From the NCBI GenBank assembly GCA_048013815.1, contig CM106585.1:16120001-16184000 (forward strand): 64,000 nucleotides of DNA, written 5' to 3'. Under the pieces are notes generated by a model. That model was not told where the DNA came from and did not search any database. It saw nothing but the letters and a program-made list of their open reading frames with translations. Of the stretch, positions 46,101 to 56,343 are shown one piece after another (position 1 is the stretch's first letter; every line of letters begins with the position of its first letter). Source of the stretch: Setoptus koraiensis. Its lineage: Eukaryota > Arthropoda. The position numbers and the translations under genes are program-made.

Positions 46101-47088
46101 TGTGTATTCATTTTTAGATGAAAATGAATTGAATGCTCCCATTACTAATTATGCAAGTAATCCTAACGTTGGAGGTTCAATCGACTCTGCGACAGTATCT
46201 TCAATAATGAAATCACCAGGAAAAAATAATGTAGATGCATTATTGTCCGACAGATTTGCACCCATCGATCTTAACCCTCATGACTTATCAAAATACACAC
46301 CTAATAGTTTTGGTTACATGGACGTTCCTGGAACGGAATATTCAGACAGTCTAAATTACATCGACAGTAGAACCCCAAGTTTAATTTTGGATGGCTCAGA
46401 CACTCACAACTACAACAATCCATCTAATATGAGCCCATCATCACCTCAGCCTCAACAAACTTCTATCCCTCTGTTAAGTCCACCGTCTCGGAGCGCCGAA
46501 CAGAGAAGAGTTATGCCAACTCTGAGTATGACCGATGCATTCAAAGTTAGAGATTGGGTTACACCTTTCTCATTCAGACCTATTTATCTTTCGAAATATT
46601 ATGATGACCCTAAGGTTAATCAAAAATCAACCTATTCTAGAGACTATGTACAAATAAGAGATTTTCAATCGGACAATAACAAGATTAAGCAAAGAGCTAG
46701 TGGGAATATTCTTCATGGTAGTGACGGTAATTTGGTGGATGTTAATGTTCCTAGTCACATAGTAGCCTATCCGACATACCATTTGATATATCCACGACCT
46801 AGCTCTCAACCAGATCAACAAATATCCGACAGGAAGGTGAATAGTTTAAGTAGTGGAATAAGAAAATTAACTAGTCTATTGAGTGGTGGAAATTCAATCA
46901 TGGACAGGTCAGATAAAGACTCTAAAAGGGTCAAGAGGAAGGAAGCAAGTCAGCTAAAAACTCCTTGGACAACTAGAAATGTATCTTCATCAAGACAAAA
47001 AGCACATCGACTATCAAAAAATAGTAACAATTACCCGAAATCAAATATCATGTTGGCTTTCAAGGGTAAATCTAGATTCAATTATTGA
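43150..47088 (+). CDS. Orphan 1312-residue Asn/Ser-rich protein, probably secreted
   Basis: Uninterrupted 3.9 kb exon; I do not recognise the family. The first 30 residues contain a moderately hydrophobic stretch (CVPTLIIMIQLNYI) ending near IYCQT that could be a weak signal peptide. No later TM helix is evident, so secretion is inferred with low certainty. Most of the protein is polar, with Asn, Ser, Asp and Tyr in excess and many N-x-S/T sites. Three stretches have normal composition and look like conserved islands: about 851-900 (WALARMPDLDPIPLAATVPG, YLIRLPNGQIVAAAM), about 1127-1156 (FKVRDWVTPFSFRPIYLSKY), and about 1203-1217 (HIVAYPTYHLIYPRP). A basic RPRKRGG site near 582 and KRVKRKE near 1258 resemble furin sites. 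AATAAA lies at 47222. Style resembles the other orphan at 13872, but I see no shared motif. Confidence 0.75.
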   Translation: MGCSIDVVLKEICVPTLIIMIQLNYITNHIYCQTNDIKNSKFQLSNNPEEVKHFITDQHRNFGTTVLRTSTETSNIANTTTQVYDSLNTAEAASSIEDYTTLSPILVRPQMNSNDLSTSRINSNLNNYGNRIDYGTNTSIQRRTNQDLFKNKSSIYSLPKYNDSANTSSRHHNTNRENYILINNNVEDNPLTHDSLTSREYTNLNNNDSSLSQQENRNNAYSEVLNVIKKDSDQWNAMQNSFYNQPAQAVNQQNRPPADSKSTNAINKSFNNHIGIDYLVIDRSDYTAASPIGNNVGNNQVYKTSSDSLLGVNMDNKKKFSLTSGTGFLPNKIVSEKLPQTSHQSFTKHLKSNNDADKTLTNLNKPPTSAPIIDNLIPSQANNLILANTDRPSAITNPGISRKNILARSPTKYQVKVIDRSGIDFEKIDRNSKPGTEKYGVQNTQNEENRNQLKKFNTIAKKAHPVLMPPYNYYNEHSYLSPRHKNHNDQLFILQDNRNLSTDSVQTSTEAHATQSLYPKKSVSASYNHDNNKEQKQKHLMTQGDKNVSYAAKKNVDQKQSKTVYHRPHVSNIASGSIASDRPRKRGGVRLMTDVSPPEQPTKENQLINTVYTFPDSNAVDTFNGSHQQTRRRSKLNEEGESLHDRNSRNRRVYHHLQHVGNTIVLNDTDNTDSSHDHKRSFYYNYLPEMGQLQSDVGDEFDFKTSDSITHQTAGAYPYNFLNNNLNYENYDDVDLFDSTSASTSNEQYDNPWFGDKNKLSLQDFEATWHNNNFTNSYSLNDANSFYNVPPVNEKYLTGLDSSIMNHNSLFGDKPSSSGIQETSMMNSIAFNAATPAPSGPAKTSLSPLGNYKWALARMPDLDPIPLAATVPGYLIRLPNGQIVAAAMTSSVSIQGIQKSLIGNYFKSKSNNRRSNNLPPIHQQSMTDNYTLLSHAVYPASIIPTLTPSESSLAQTILNKLLPHPSSNSINRNLQDNTHQGNDDVYSFLDENELNAPITNYASNPNVGGSIDSATVSSIMKSPGKNNVDALLSDRFAPIDLNPHDLSKYTPNSFGYMDVPGTEYSDSLNYIDSRTPSLILDGSDTHNYNNPSNMSPSSPQPQQTSIPLLSPPSRSAEQRRVMPTLSMTDAFKVRDWVTPFSFRPIYLSKYYDDPKVNQKSTYSRDYVQIRDFQSDNNKIKQRASGNILHGSDGNLVDVNVPSHIVAYPTYHLIYPRPSSQPDQQISDRKVNSLSSGIRKLTSLLSGGNSIMDRSDKDSKRVKRKEASQLKTPWTTRNVSSSRQKAHRLSKNSNNYPKSNIMLAFKGKSRFNY

Positions 47089-47502
47089 ACTTGAGTAGGC
47101 CTTAGCTGTTCAAAAAAGTATCACTGTAAATGCTAATGAGTGAAAGTGGAAGAATAGGCCACAAATTGATGATACAATGACAGTATCACTATTCTATATC
47201 AACTCGATCACAAGTTGAACAAATAAAACAAACCAGAAAAATAAAAACAGAAGTGAAAAAATGAAAAGCAAGCGGACAATTCAAACGTTCATTAGTTGGT
47301 TCAGAGGAATATCAAAGGTCTAGTGGGTGAACTGGTAGTATTTTTATGAATAGTCAGAGTAGAGGATAAACAATTTTGTATCAAGTGAGGCACTCGCTTT
47401 TGGCATCTCGTAGGCACTAGGCTAGGGAATGTATCTATTACAGTGAGTCTCTAACCATTCCTTGAACTTGAGATCCTTTTCAAAAGAGCGAACTTGATAG
47501 TG
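47089..47502. other. Convergent 3' region between the Asn-rich orphan and PRMT5
   Basis: Holds AATAAA at 47222-47227 for the forward gene. No TTTATT, which would be the reverse-strand AATAAA for PRMT5, was seen. No gene. Confidence 0.6.
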
Positions 47503-49659
47503 TTATATAAATTTTGACAAAGCATTGTTTGTATGATTCATGGAATGAATCTTCGTTCGAGAGGGTGATGTTACAACCCATTCGTACCAAACGTTGCTTT
47601 CATTGTACTTCCTCCACACTTCGACAGTCAAAATTTCATTGGCTTTGACAAATATTGGTATCTCAAGAGGTATATATGCAGGGAACCAACTATGCATATC
47701 AGTCGTTTCCCTTCCCGGAACAGTTGAAAGGGTAACTCCACGATAGAGATCAGCGTCAAAATAACCTGCAAAGCCATGGCATAGCACATCAATGTCCGAA
47801 GTGAAGAAGAGTTTCTTGTAACGATAATTATCACGTTTTTCTGGTTCCAAGCTGAGATTAAAATGATCGAATTCGAATAAAGACTGACACGTGTCCCATC
47901 TATAATGATTCATTAGTCTAACAACGTAAAGTGAGTCGTAGGCACAGTTCGAAAGACCGTTACTGTTGACCTTCGAGTGAAGTCGTGGGGAGTGGACAGG
48001 CGCAATATACGAGCAGTAGCTCTGGGGTATTGATATTGCATCCGGATTAACTGCTTGCCATACTCCATCCAAACATTCTGGGCTAAGTTCATTATCCGCG
48101 AGTGATCCCAGCAACTCAGAGACAACAATGTCTGCTTTGTTAGGAGGAATATACTTTCTCATATCTGACTCAACGATGGTCACGTTGTAATGGAACAACA
48201 TACCATCGTTTCCCGATGACCAATTTTGCCTTCGTCGATACTCCAACGTCACAACTGAATTTGGATTCTTTTCAACCGCAATGATCTCTAATAGACAGAA
48301 GAGATTAGTATCCCTTGCAGCTTCTATACACGCATCAACCAAAGGTCCCCTTCCGGCTCCAACTACTAGTACCGTTAATGTCACTTCTGGTTTTTTATCA
48401 ACGAAATCCTCCGGCAAAAGATCATCGACATCACTGTGTGGAGAGACATTCCGTTCAGCGGCTTTTACTATGAGGGCCTGTCGGATTGCCTCCTGGTAGT
48501 GAATGTATTTGACTATATCCATCTCAAAAGTTTCGTAGGTTGTAGATTCTAAATTGGACGACAGTGGTTGCAAGGGTATTTGCAGAGTGTCTTCAAAGTC
48601 GACCAATTCGTCTATTGTACTTTTCTTGGCTTGTTCCAGCAAGTGTCTCAAGTAACCGCAGTATGCCGAGTATTTGTGAGCATTATGATTAGATCCTGTC
48701 AATACCAAACTAAATTTAAGAGACATCGATGTACCTAGTCCAATAATAAAGCGCTGATGAGCCGCAAGAAGAACTGGATGGTTATTTCTGTTGCTGACGA
48801 AATTTTCTATCGGTACAAATACCATGTGCACTGGCTCGCCTTTCCACCTATCGAGTTCTGATTTGTTTGGCAAATTGGTTTCAATTGTTAAGCAAATTCC
48901 AATTCTCGGATCTGGTACCAAATGATCTCTAAAGTTATTCCATAACTGCCAAGGTGAATACCAAAGACGCGAATCATTGCAGTCTTCTGTCTCATTATCC
49001 TCACTTGTGTCACGATGAGAGCTGTCAGTAGAAGATGAGGGGGTGTCTCCCGACTTAGAGCGCGATTTGGAATCAATTTTCTTCGCGTGGCTAATCACTT
49101 TTGAGGGAGCGGTGACGATTTTCGCTGAATGATCGCCTATGCGAACTTTAATTAATACAAGTGGTAAGTTGTTAGCAAGATTTACTAAAGGGCAAGCTCG
49201 AAGTTTGTTGTTGATGATTGCGGCTAAATTTGTGCATCCCGATTGTGTAGTTGGACAATCTATCAGGATAACTGAGGCATTGAGATAGAATGCATTGCTA
49301 AATAATCTTTCAACCATTTGGATAGATTGATGTCTACAACAATCGATTTGTGGGCCATTCAGATCTAAAACTACCCTTGACTTCCATCTGGCTGAAGACA
49401 GAGATCGGTCGGCAATAGTTTTCAATTTATTGTCCTTACTACTTGGATAGTATCGCGGATGTTGCAATGGGATGACAACAAAACTGAATTCATCTTTCAA
49501 GGCCTCATCTATAACATTATCTACATGTCCATCGAGGAAGGGTTTATGTATACCAGGTTTCATTTCTATATTACACTTGAAGCTGGTGTATCTATCCAGG
49601 TTGGGTTCATCGCTGACCAACGCCTTTGGTTGCTTGCTTTTTGAGCTGCCAGTTGGCAT
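47503..49659 (-). CDS. PRMT5: Protein arginine methyltransferase 5
   Basis: Intronless reverse ORF of 718 residues. PRMT5 with MEP50 makes symmetric dimethylarginine on Sm proteins, histones and Piwi proteins. An N-terminal TIM-barrel region covers about 25-340. The SAM site follows with GAGRGPL at 434-440 and a later acidic residue in IIAVEKN. The double-E loop is SELLGSLADNELSPE with E515 and E524, spaced as in human E435/E444. F378 in TYETFEMD corresponds to human F327, which sets symmetric rather than asymmetric product. The C-terminal beta barrel contains LHGFAGYFDADLY, SWFPAYIPL and VWYEWVVTSP, as in orthologues. It is about 80 residues longer than human, chiefly from a Ser/Lys/Asp-rich insertion at about 175-230 in the barrel region. 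It is divergently paired with the SDR gene 1 kb away. Confidence 0.96.
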   Translation of the reverse strand: MPTGSSKSKQPKALVSDEPNLDRYTSFKCNIEMKPGIHKPFLDGHVDNVIDEALKDEFSFVVIPLQHPRYYPSSKDNKLKTIADRSLSSARWKSRVVLDLNGPQIDCCRHQSIQMVERLFSNAFYLNASVILIDCPTTQSGCTNLAAIINNKLRACPLVNLANNLPLVLIKVRIGDHSAKIVTAPSKVISHAKKIDSKSRSKSGDTPSSSTDSSHRDTSEDNETEDCNDSRLWYSPWQLWNNFRDHLVPDPRIGICLTIETNLPNKSELDRWKGEPVHMVFVPIENFVSNRNNHPVLLAAHQRFIIGLGTSMSLKFSLVLTGSNHNAHKYSAYCGYLRHLLEQAKKSTIDELVDFEDTLQIPLQPLSSNLESTTYETFEMDIVKYIHYQEAIRQALIVKAAERNVSPHSDVDDLLPEDFVDKKPEVTLTVLVVGAGRGPLVDACIEAARDTNLFCLLEIIAVEKNPNSVVTLEYRRRQNWSSGNDGMLFHYNVTIVESDMRKYIPPNKADIVVSELLGSLADNELSPECLDGVWQAVNPDAISIPQSYCSYIAPVHSPRLHSKVNSNGLSNCAYDSLYVVRLMNHYRWDTCQSLFEFDHFNLSLEPEKRDNYRYKKLFFTSDIDVLCHGFAGYFDADLYRGVTLSTVPGRETTDMHSWFPAYIPLEIPIFVKANEILTVEVWRKYNESNVWYEWVVTSPSRTKIHSMNHTNNALSKFI

Positions 49660-50043
49660 GGCTACTGGCTATGTCTACTATTTGATCTGTAGATGAAACG
49701 GAAACGATGTATATAAATGCATAAATTAGTATAATTGTGTATGTGATAAACAGAGTTTAATTTATAAAAATTGTCCTTATAGCTATATGAGAGTGATTAG
49801 AGAGGATTAGATTTTGGACCGCACGTTTCTCGGACCAATTAGGGCAACACATGAGTTGAGAGCACATGTGTTTGTTTGAACAGCGCAAATGGTAAACACG
49901 CGAGTGCACAGAATGGGCAAGTCACAATTCTTTTGCAATGATGAGATTAGCACAGAATTAGCTAGTCCAGCTGTACGACACTGACATTGTTGGACTTTTC
50001 CGGCTATGTCTACATTACCTGGACACTGCCGACCACGTGTTGA

Positions 50044-50099
50044 ACTTTAACTAACTAACTATAAACTTTAACTAACTATAAACTTTAACTAACTGTAAA
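50044..50099. repeat. Three-copy tandem repeat, unit about 17 bases
   Basis: The unit CTTTAACTAACTATAAA occurs about three times; the first copy has an extra AACT and the last reads CTGTAAAC. It lies in the divergent promoter region. Confidence 0.9.
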
Positions 50100-50466
50100 C
50101 ATATTGATGTTGCGTAAGTGTTGTTGTCTTTGATAACGATAAGTGTTGTGTGTTCGGCCGTCATTAGTGCGACTACGATTTCCAGGCGTTCACATTTTGC
50201 GACCATTGTCTCCAATCAAGAGTCGAATACTTGAGATGAGATGACAATAACTTATTGTCAATAAGTAGCGAATCAAGTGCAAAGTAATCCAGAGACTAAT
50301 TTGTACTTGTCATGTACGTGTCGTGGCATCTGATTACATGACTAGATTCTAGTCACTAGAAGGGTTTTTTAAATATGGTGCTCATCATCGTAATTGTATT
50401 TTAAGGGTTGCACATACGATTAATAGTCTGATTGTAAAAAACATCATTCTAGCCACATAATTTGTG

Positions 50467-50474
50467 TATATAAG
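50467..50474 (+). promoter_or_regulatory. TATA-like box (TATATAAG) of the SDR gene
   Basis: About 195 bases upstream of the SDR ATG; transcription would begin near 50498. Support is positional only. Confidence 0.45.
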
Positions 50475-50664
50475 GCCAATTATTTCCAATTGACTAATCT
50501 ATTAGTTTGATTGTCTACATTTTTCGTCTACATCCCGATTAAGTATTACACTTTCTACGATAAACTCGTATTCACTGCGATAGTAGTATTTGTATAGACA
50601 GTAGAATTGCCCACGCCAGCAAGTAAAGTTACAGTCAGTCGGCATTAATTTAGTTCAGCTCATA

Positions 50665-51438
50665 ATGGCCCAAGAAAACCGCAAAGTAGCCCTAGTGACA
50701 GGATCTAGTTCGGGTATCGGCGAGGCCGTAGCCTATGAATACGCCAAACTGGATTATCATGTAGTTCTAACGGGCAGAGATGAGGATAGACTAAACAAGG
50801 TGGCGGCCAAATGTACAGAACTCAGTCCATCCAAACTCGTCCCATTGGCCGTTAAGGCGGATTTCTTAAACGCCGCACAAGTCGACAATGTGTTCAACAA
50901 GACAATCGAGAAATTTAAACGTCTAGATATTCTCATCAACAACGCCGGATATGCAGGGGCAAGACAATCTCTTGATAAGGGCGACGATTTTATGGTCGAC
51001 TTCAACAACATTCTTACAGTCAACTTGACCTCATCGGTGCGATTGAGTCAATTGGCCTTGCCCTATCTGAAGGAGACTAAAGGATCAATTGTCAACGTGT
51101 CATCCATTGCATCGAGAATTGGTATACCCTCCGTGTCTTACAGCGTCTCTAAGGCTGGCCTGAGTATGCTGACCAGAAGTCTGGCTAACCTGGTCGGATC
51201 ATCGGGTGTGCGCGTGAACACCGTGTCTCCCGGTCCCATCGTAACAAACTTCGGACCGGACCAGGCTAAGCACGGTGTTGTGACAACTCTCGAGCGGCCT
51301 GGTGAATCGGAAGAGGTTGCCGATCTCATTGTCTTTCTCACCTCTGACAAGGCCCAATTTATTCAGGGAGCCGAGATCGATATCGACGGTGGCACCTTAG
51401 TCAAATCGCCGCTTTCAACATACAAACAGAAAATTTGA
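50665..51438 (+). CDS. Classical short-chain dehydrogenase/reductase
   Basis: Intronless ORF of 257 residues, the normal size for a classical SDR. The Rossmann cofactor motif TGSSSGIG is at 12-19. NNAG is at 92-95. The catalytic Ser is in VNVSSIAS at about 146-147, and the YxxxK pair is Y159 and K163 (YSVSK). After it come the PG segment (VSPGPIVTNF) and the C-terminal GAEIDIDGGT typical of fungal, nematode and arthropod SDRs grouped with 3-oxoacyl-ACP reductase-like and glucose-dehydrogenase-like enzymes. TGRDE after the second beta strand places an Arg suited to NADP(H). The substrate cannot be told from sequence. It acts in the cytosol by lack of a signal peptide. The protein ends YKQKI, which is not a peroxisomal signal. 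AATAAA at 51513-51518. Confidence 0.93.
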   Translation: MAQENRKVALVTGSSSGIGEAVAYEYAKLDYHVVLTGRDEDRLNKVAAKCTELSPSKLVPLAVKADFLNAAQVDNVFNKTIEKFKRLDILINNAGYAGARQSLDKGDDFMVDFNNILTVNLTSSVRLSQLALPYLKETKGSIVNVSSIASRIGIPSVSYSVSKAGLSMLTRSLANLVGSSGVRVNTVSPGPIVTNFGPDQAKHGVVTTLERPGESEEVADLIVFLTSDKAQFIQGAEIDIDGGTLVKSPLSTYKQKI

Positions 51439-51630
51439 GAAAGTTTGCCCTTAAAGCACAAATTTCACAGTTGAAGAGTTGGTTTTATTTCACATCGATA
51501 AATTTTATTACAAATAAATTGACATGATCAAACACTGATTTGTTGGGTTGCGCTCTTCCAATCGAATTGTTTGCTAGGTGACATGTGACTTGAACATTGC
51601 CAATGTAGTGACCATGCCCATTTGTTTTGT

Positions 51631-51645
51631 AACCAATGATTGGTT
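51631..51645. promoter_or_regulatory. Perfect CCAAT-box palindrome
   Basis: AACCAAT-G-ATTGGTT is a perfect inverted repeat giving a CCAAT box on each strand; another GCCAAT follows at 51646. Such boxes bind NF-Y in animals. No adjacent gene start was found, so a role is unproven. Confidence 0.25.
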
Positions 51646-53820
51646 GCCAATGTCGCAGTGAAGACTCACAAATTGGCACGACTACTGGGAGTGTGCCCTT
51701 TTTCCCCTTTGATCGACATTCTATTGGCGCAACAGTTGGTTGGTGCAGATACAAAATCGCCAAAATGGCTCCAATATCGGCTCGTCTGGCCGACAACGAG
51801 CTCATGAGGTGTCTTATGTAACAAACAACAATTCTCCAGTGAGTCTGTTATTTATGGGCCCGACAATAGATGGAGCTAGCCCCTTTGATGGATGGATACA
51901 AGTGAGCCGACATGATTGCCAACAATGCTAGTGATTACTTCCTTCGACAAACTGAAGCCAACTCCCTGTTCTAGTGTGACTAATGAACATCAATTTAGAA
52001 TGAATGCAACAGTGGTTCAAGCACACATGCAACAGACACACACATACAAACAAAGATTACATAACAGAATGTCATGTTGCATTTTGGTCTCTTCTCTTTT
52101 TCACCATGTGCGAGCGCATCGCCCTTCAACGAAATTGAGCCAATTTAGTCGTTCAGCTATCATTCAATTTGCGATTGACTTACAACTTGTTGGCTCAGTT
52201 TGCAACCAAGAAATATTGAGAGACATTTCAAAGGAATGGCAACATGATTAGTTGTTAAATACATCTAATGCGTGATTGCGAATGATCTATCGCGAGTCGC
52301 GGCCATTATAAAATCTCAGTCTCGCCTTTTTGAGTCATTTATTTATCGCCATTGGCAAACCACCTCGTTAAGTCGGGCATTGAGCACATGATTACTTGTT
52401 GAGTAGAACTGCACTGGAGCGTCGATAAATCGTTGACATAGACCTACTGTATCCTGCTAAATGTATAGCAGAGTACACACAAAGTGTTACACATAGCAAC
52501 CCACAGAGCAACGTGCTGATATTCGGTTGAACAACAATTTCCGGCCGCTACAACAATATCGTTAATAATTAGTGATCTGGCTAAAAAAGTTATAATTTAG
52601 ATTTTGTTGTACTGGTCTGTGAGCATTTAGAGGAAAAGCGAGGTGCATGTTAACAGCAGCTTTTTTCCCAGCGGAACAGTTTCGCTACCAGATAGTTTGT
52701 GGAATTAGTGGAAGCCGATAACACAAATTATGACAAAAGGTTCATTTAATTGTTGAGTTTCAACTTACAATAGCAACAACAAGCTCATAGACAACTAACC
52801 AGTTGGCCAGATACTAGCTCGGTGATTGAAGCTCCGCAATACAGAACAAAATAGGCAGTTTGGCGAAGATAAAACCTGTCATCGAAGCGCTCTTGTGTAC
52901 AACAGTAATGAGGCATTTTGGAATTTGTTCCACACACACACAGTGCTACTGCTGTTAGTGGTATTTGTTGATTTACATGAAAAATAACCACGCCTGCAGT
53001 TGTTATGGTCGTTGATGATGGCACTAGTGGATTGGTCTTTAGAGCCTAGACTTTCTAAACTCCGCAGAGAGACACAACAACGGCAAGTACGCCATATTAT
53101 CCAACTGACTAACTAACCAACTGCAGCTACTGCTGCTGCTGCTCATCTATCTGGCAAACATATTTCGAAAAATCAAGCTACGAATAGTTGTTGTTCTTCT
53201 TCATTTTGCCCGCCTCAGTTGCTAGCTTCAATGGAATGTGACACCGCCATCCTTTCTATTATTATGTTTGAATTGTGTGTCTATTTGTCTGTCTAGTCCC
53301 TTTTTATAGGCACTAATCAGCAGCAGCATATTAACAACAATAAGTCGACAATTTAAAATCGACTTTATACGAACGGCTCGTTGTATGTTGATCATTATAC
53401 AATTCGGTCGGTTTGAAACCATTACTCACAACACGATTATTTAGCACAGTTATGTAAGCGTAACGCGCCGAATCATGAATTATAATGGTTCCTTAATGAT
53501 AGAAACAGACAACTAGTTGATTATTGCCATGCATTTTATTAAATAATAACTAGAAATGAATGTACCACACTCCATCAACTCTAAAACTAATCGCCAATAT
53601 ATACGTGTGCACTCTGTGAATACGAAGTTGGATGAGCTCTCGAGTATAGGTTCTCATGTTTGTGTGCGCTTGTTTGTTTGTTTCTTTATTTCTACTCACA
53701 AACATTCATTATTTACTGAAAGATTTATTCATCAAGCTTCTCATTGAAGCATGAAGCATATGACAAGAAGTGGTACACAGTTCCACAGTTTCTAAAGCTG
53801 TCTCATGCAAACGAAGTGCT

Positions 53821-53825
53821 TTGTT

Positions 53826-53856
<31 letters not shown>

Positions 53857-53867
53857 TTTTGTTGTTA
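53821..53867. repeat. (GTT/GCT)n trinucleotide tract
   Basis: Imperfect GTT with two GCT units and a TTTT break. Confidence 0.95.
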
Positions 53868-56096
53868 CTATCGCTGCTAAATCAATGATCAATTTTTGCG
53901 GGTAGTGGTGCTATTTATTTTGTTTTGCTATCGCTGCCAAGTTCAAAATTCACCTGTTGAATCTGCCATGGGACGACCAGCACATGTTATACCAGAGAAA
54001 GATTTAGAGATAAATGGAAACAAGTCTCAAGTTTCTCTTCACTCGTTGGTTAGCTGTTTGAACGTCATCATTGTTATTTTTGAAGCCATCATTCAATTCA
54101 AACTCTCTCACTCTCTATCTAGTCTACCTGTATTACTCACCAGTACTCATGTACATAGACATACAACAAACGTAATTTTGTAGTATAGATACTATACGTT
54201 CGTGGTGATTCCAGAAAAGCATCGCTTTTTCACCTTTTCAACAGCTAGTCTGATCTCACAAGTAAACTAATGACGACAAGCTGCAATAAAACTAACAAAA
54301 AAGCACACATCTTATCGCTACGGCGAAGAACATTAGATTTATCACTTAATAATTAGACTCTACTAACTGAATTGATTAGATAGAACTCCGTCCGAACGCT
54401 CATAGAGGTCGCCTTAGTTGCCATGAAATCTGCACATGTATTTTCCGTCGTCATTGGTGACGCCTGTGATGTAAGAATGGAGGGGGAAGAGAGAGAGAGA
54501 GCTTATGTAAGATGGGCGCGATTTGCGTATAATGCGGCGTATCAGGAATTAACAGGTTCCATTGGGTAAACTATCAAAAACAGGTTGACCGCTCAGTCCA
54601 ATTGATCAGTTCTAATCTGCTATTGACCTTCAACGAGGAGAAGTGGAATTGGGGAAGGAACGATAGTCCAGACAGATATACTACCTTAGTTGATTTGCTC
54701 TGAGGGTGATAGCAACAACATCGGAGTACATCCATCTTGTGCAGACACTGTGAGCATAAGCGGATAGATTTGTATTTCCACTATTCGAACATGATATAAT
54801 GATAAAATGTTCTTCCTCGAGTAACTGCAATCTTCTTTATCGCTTTTTCTTCATATCTCCGTGTCCAATATCAAAGCACTACTAACTTCATTCACAAACA
54901 AACTCTTGTTCACTTTTCTTGTGCGACGACCCCTTCCTGATAGATTTTACGAGGCAAGACGATACCCAACATTAAAGGTATCGATAAGGTTGATGACTTG
55001 GAGGCGTGTTGTGGTCTCGTATGCCCTACGGGAGCGAAATGTGAAGATGAGAACACAACAGACTTTACGATTATGATAATTATAATGATCATATAAATCT
55101 CGAAGGGAAATCTTCGTTGTGTTTGGTTGATGATGAGTTAATGATAGCTGTTCTAGCCAAACTAGTTTGTTATATTGGTTACCCCCGCCCCCGCCGTGCC
55201 CAACTCATGAAGACTGAACAAATACCAGCAAAAGAGTGTCTACCATGCACCTTGGTTTGTGAGAACTGATTACCGATGGTGGTGTTGTAGCTTGCTCACA
55301 ATTGCATCGACCGACATAGACGCCTAACTCAATTTGCCCAGCTGAACAAAAAAAAAACATGAGCACCAAGCTTGTTAGAGCAGCAACAACAATCGCTCTG
55401 ACTTTTGATCGGTTGCTGAGAGGTTTGTTGTCAGTAGGCTACTATCAAGGAAACGCCCCCAACTGTCCATTGAGAGTCCAACTCTGGGAGTTGGCTCTAT
55501 TTTCATGAAATGGCAAGCGAGGTCTACACTTGATTTGCTAAGAATTTGTGCATGAGGATACTTCTGTCCGGTGGTTACTTTGCGTAGCTTCATCATTTGA
55601 GAGCAAGATTGAAAATGGACTCTGGCCACTCAGTTTCTGATGGACGATGTCGGACCAGGGAAAAGGTCTTTTCTTTTATATTTAGTATTGTCCAGTTATC
55701 CATTCTCTAGGTGGCAAAGTGAAAAACTCACAATAAAGGTAGCAGAAAAAAAACTGAAACTCTTTTTTTTTTTTCTTTAGTTAACTTGATTCTTCGGCCT
55801 AGTACCCGATGACCAGAGTCCAGAATTCAATTAAATTTGGCGCTTTAGGTATCGCAACAGGTGCACGCTAGGTGGCGCGTTTTAAAATGAACCTGTGCGC
55901 AAGAAAAGTTCGGCGAAGACGATCAGGTTTAGGGCACACAATGGCACAGTGATGCTCGCCGCTCAACCAGACACATTCAAACACACAAGCACACACACAC
56001 AGGTTGATGCAAAGTGATGGACTTAACCACTTGTGGATAATATTGGCTCAGCCACGTCAACCGACAATGAACACACTGAAGAATGTTCAGCGGCTT

Positions 56097-56162
56097 ATAC
56101 TATATAAATATAAATATATATACATATATACATCCATACATACAAACATGCATACATATATA
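56097..56162. repeat. TA/CATA-rich tract before the LRP1-type start
   Basis: Alternating TATA, TAAATA and CATA units; includes TATATAAATA near 56101, which might serve as a TATA element for the receptor gene about 240 bases downstream. Confidence 0.7.
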
Positions 56163-56343
56163 GATTAACCAAACTTAAATCTGCACACATTCTATCTTGT
56201 GTGTTGCATCAAAAAACACAGAATGCATCTACTTAACTATCTTACTATTATTAATTATTATTATTACTATCATTATTATTATTAAAACTATTTTCATTAT
56301 TTTATTACCTACTATTATTACATTTTAAGTTGACCTCGACACA

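Larger units (their letters stand above)
49660..50664. promoter_or_regulatory. Divergent promoter region of PRMT5 and the SDR gene
   Basis: One kilobase between two divergent start codons. It holds a short tandem repeat (50044-50099) and a TATA-like box for the forward gene (50467-50474), both listed separately. No coding sequence was seen. Confidence 0.55.
51439..56343. other. Long intergenic region (4.9 kb) upstream of the LRP1-type receptor
   Basis: Begins with the SDR 3' UTR (AATAAA at 51513). It contains a perfect CCAAT palindrome (51631-51645), a GTT/GCT tract (53821-53867), CTG units near 53126, short GA and CA tracts near 54490 and 55985, and a TA-rich stretch (56097-56162) close to the receptor's start. 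ORFs are short and look random. No mobile element was recognised. Confidence 0.6.

Noticed and set aside
51485-51805. 106-codon reverse ORF after the SDR gene
   Set aside because: Overlaps the SDR 3' UTR and polyadenylation signal; composition looks random; no family.
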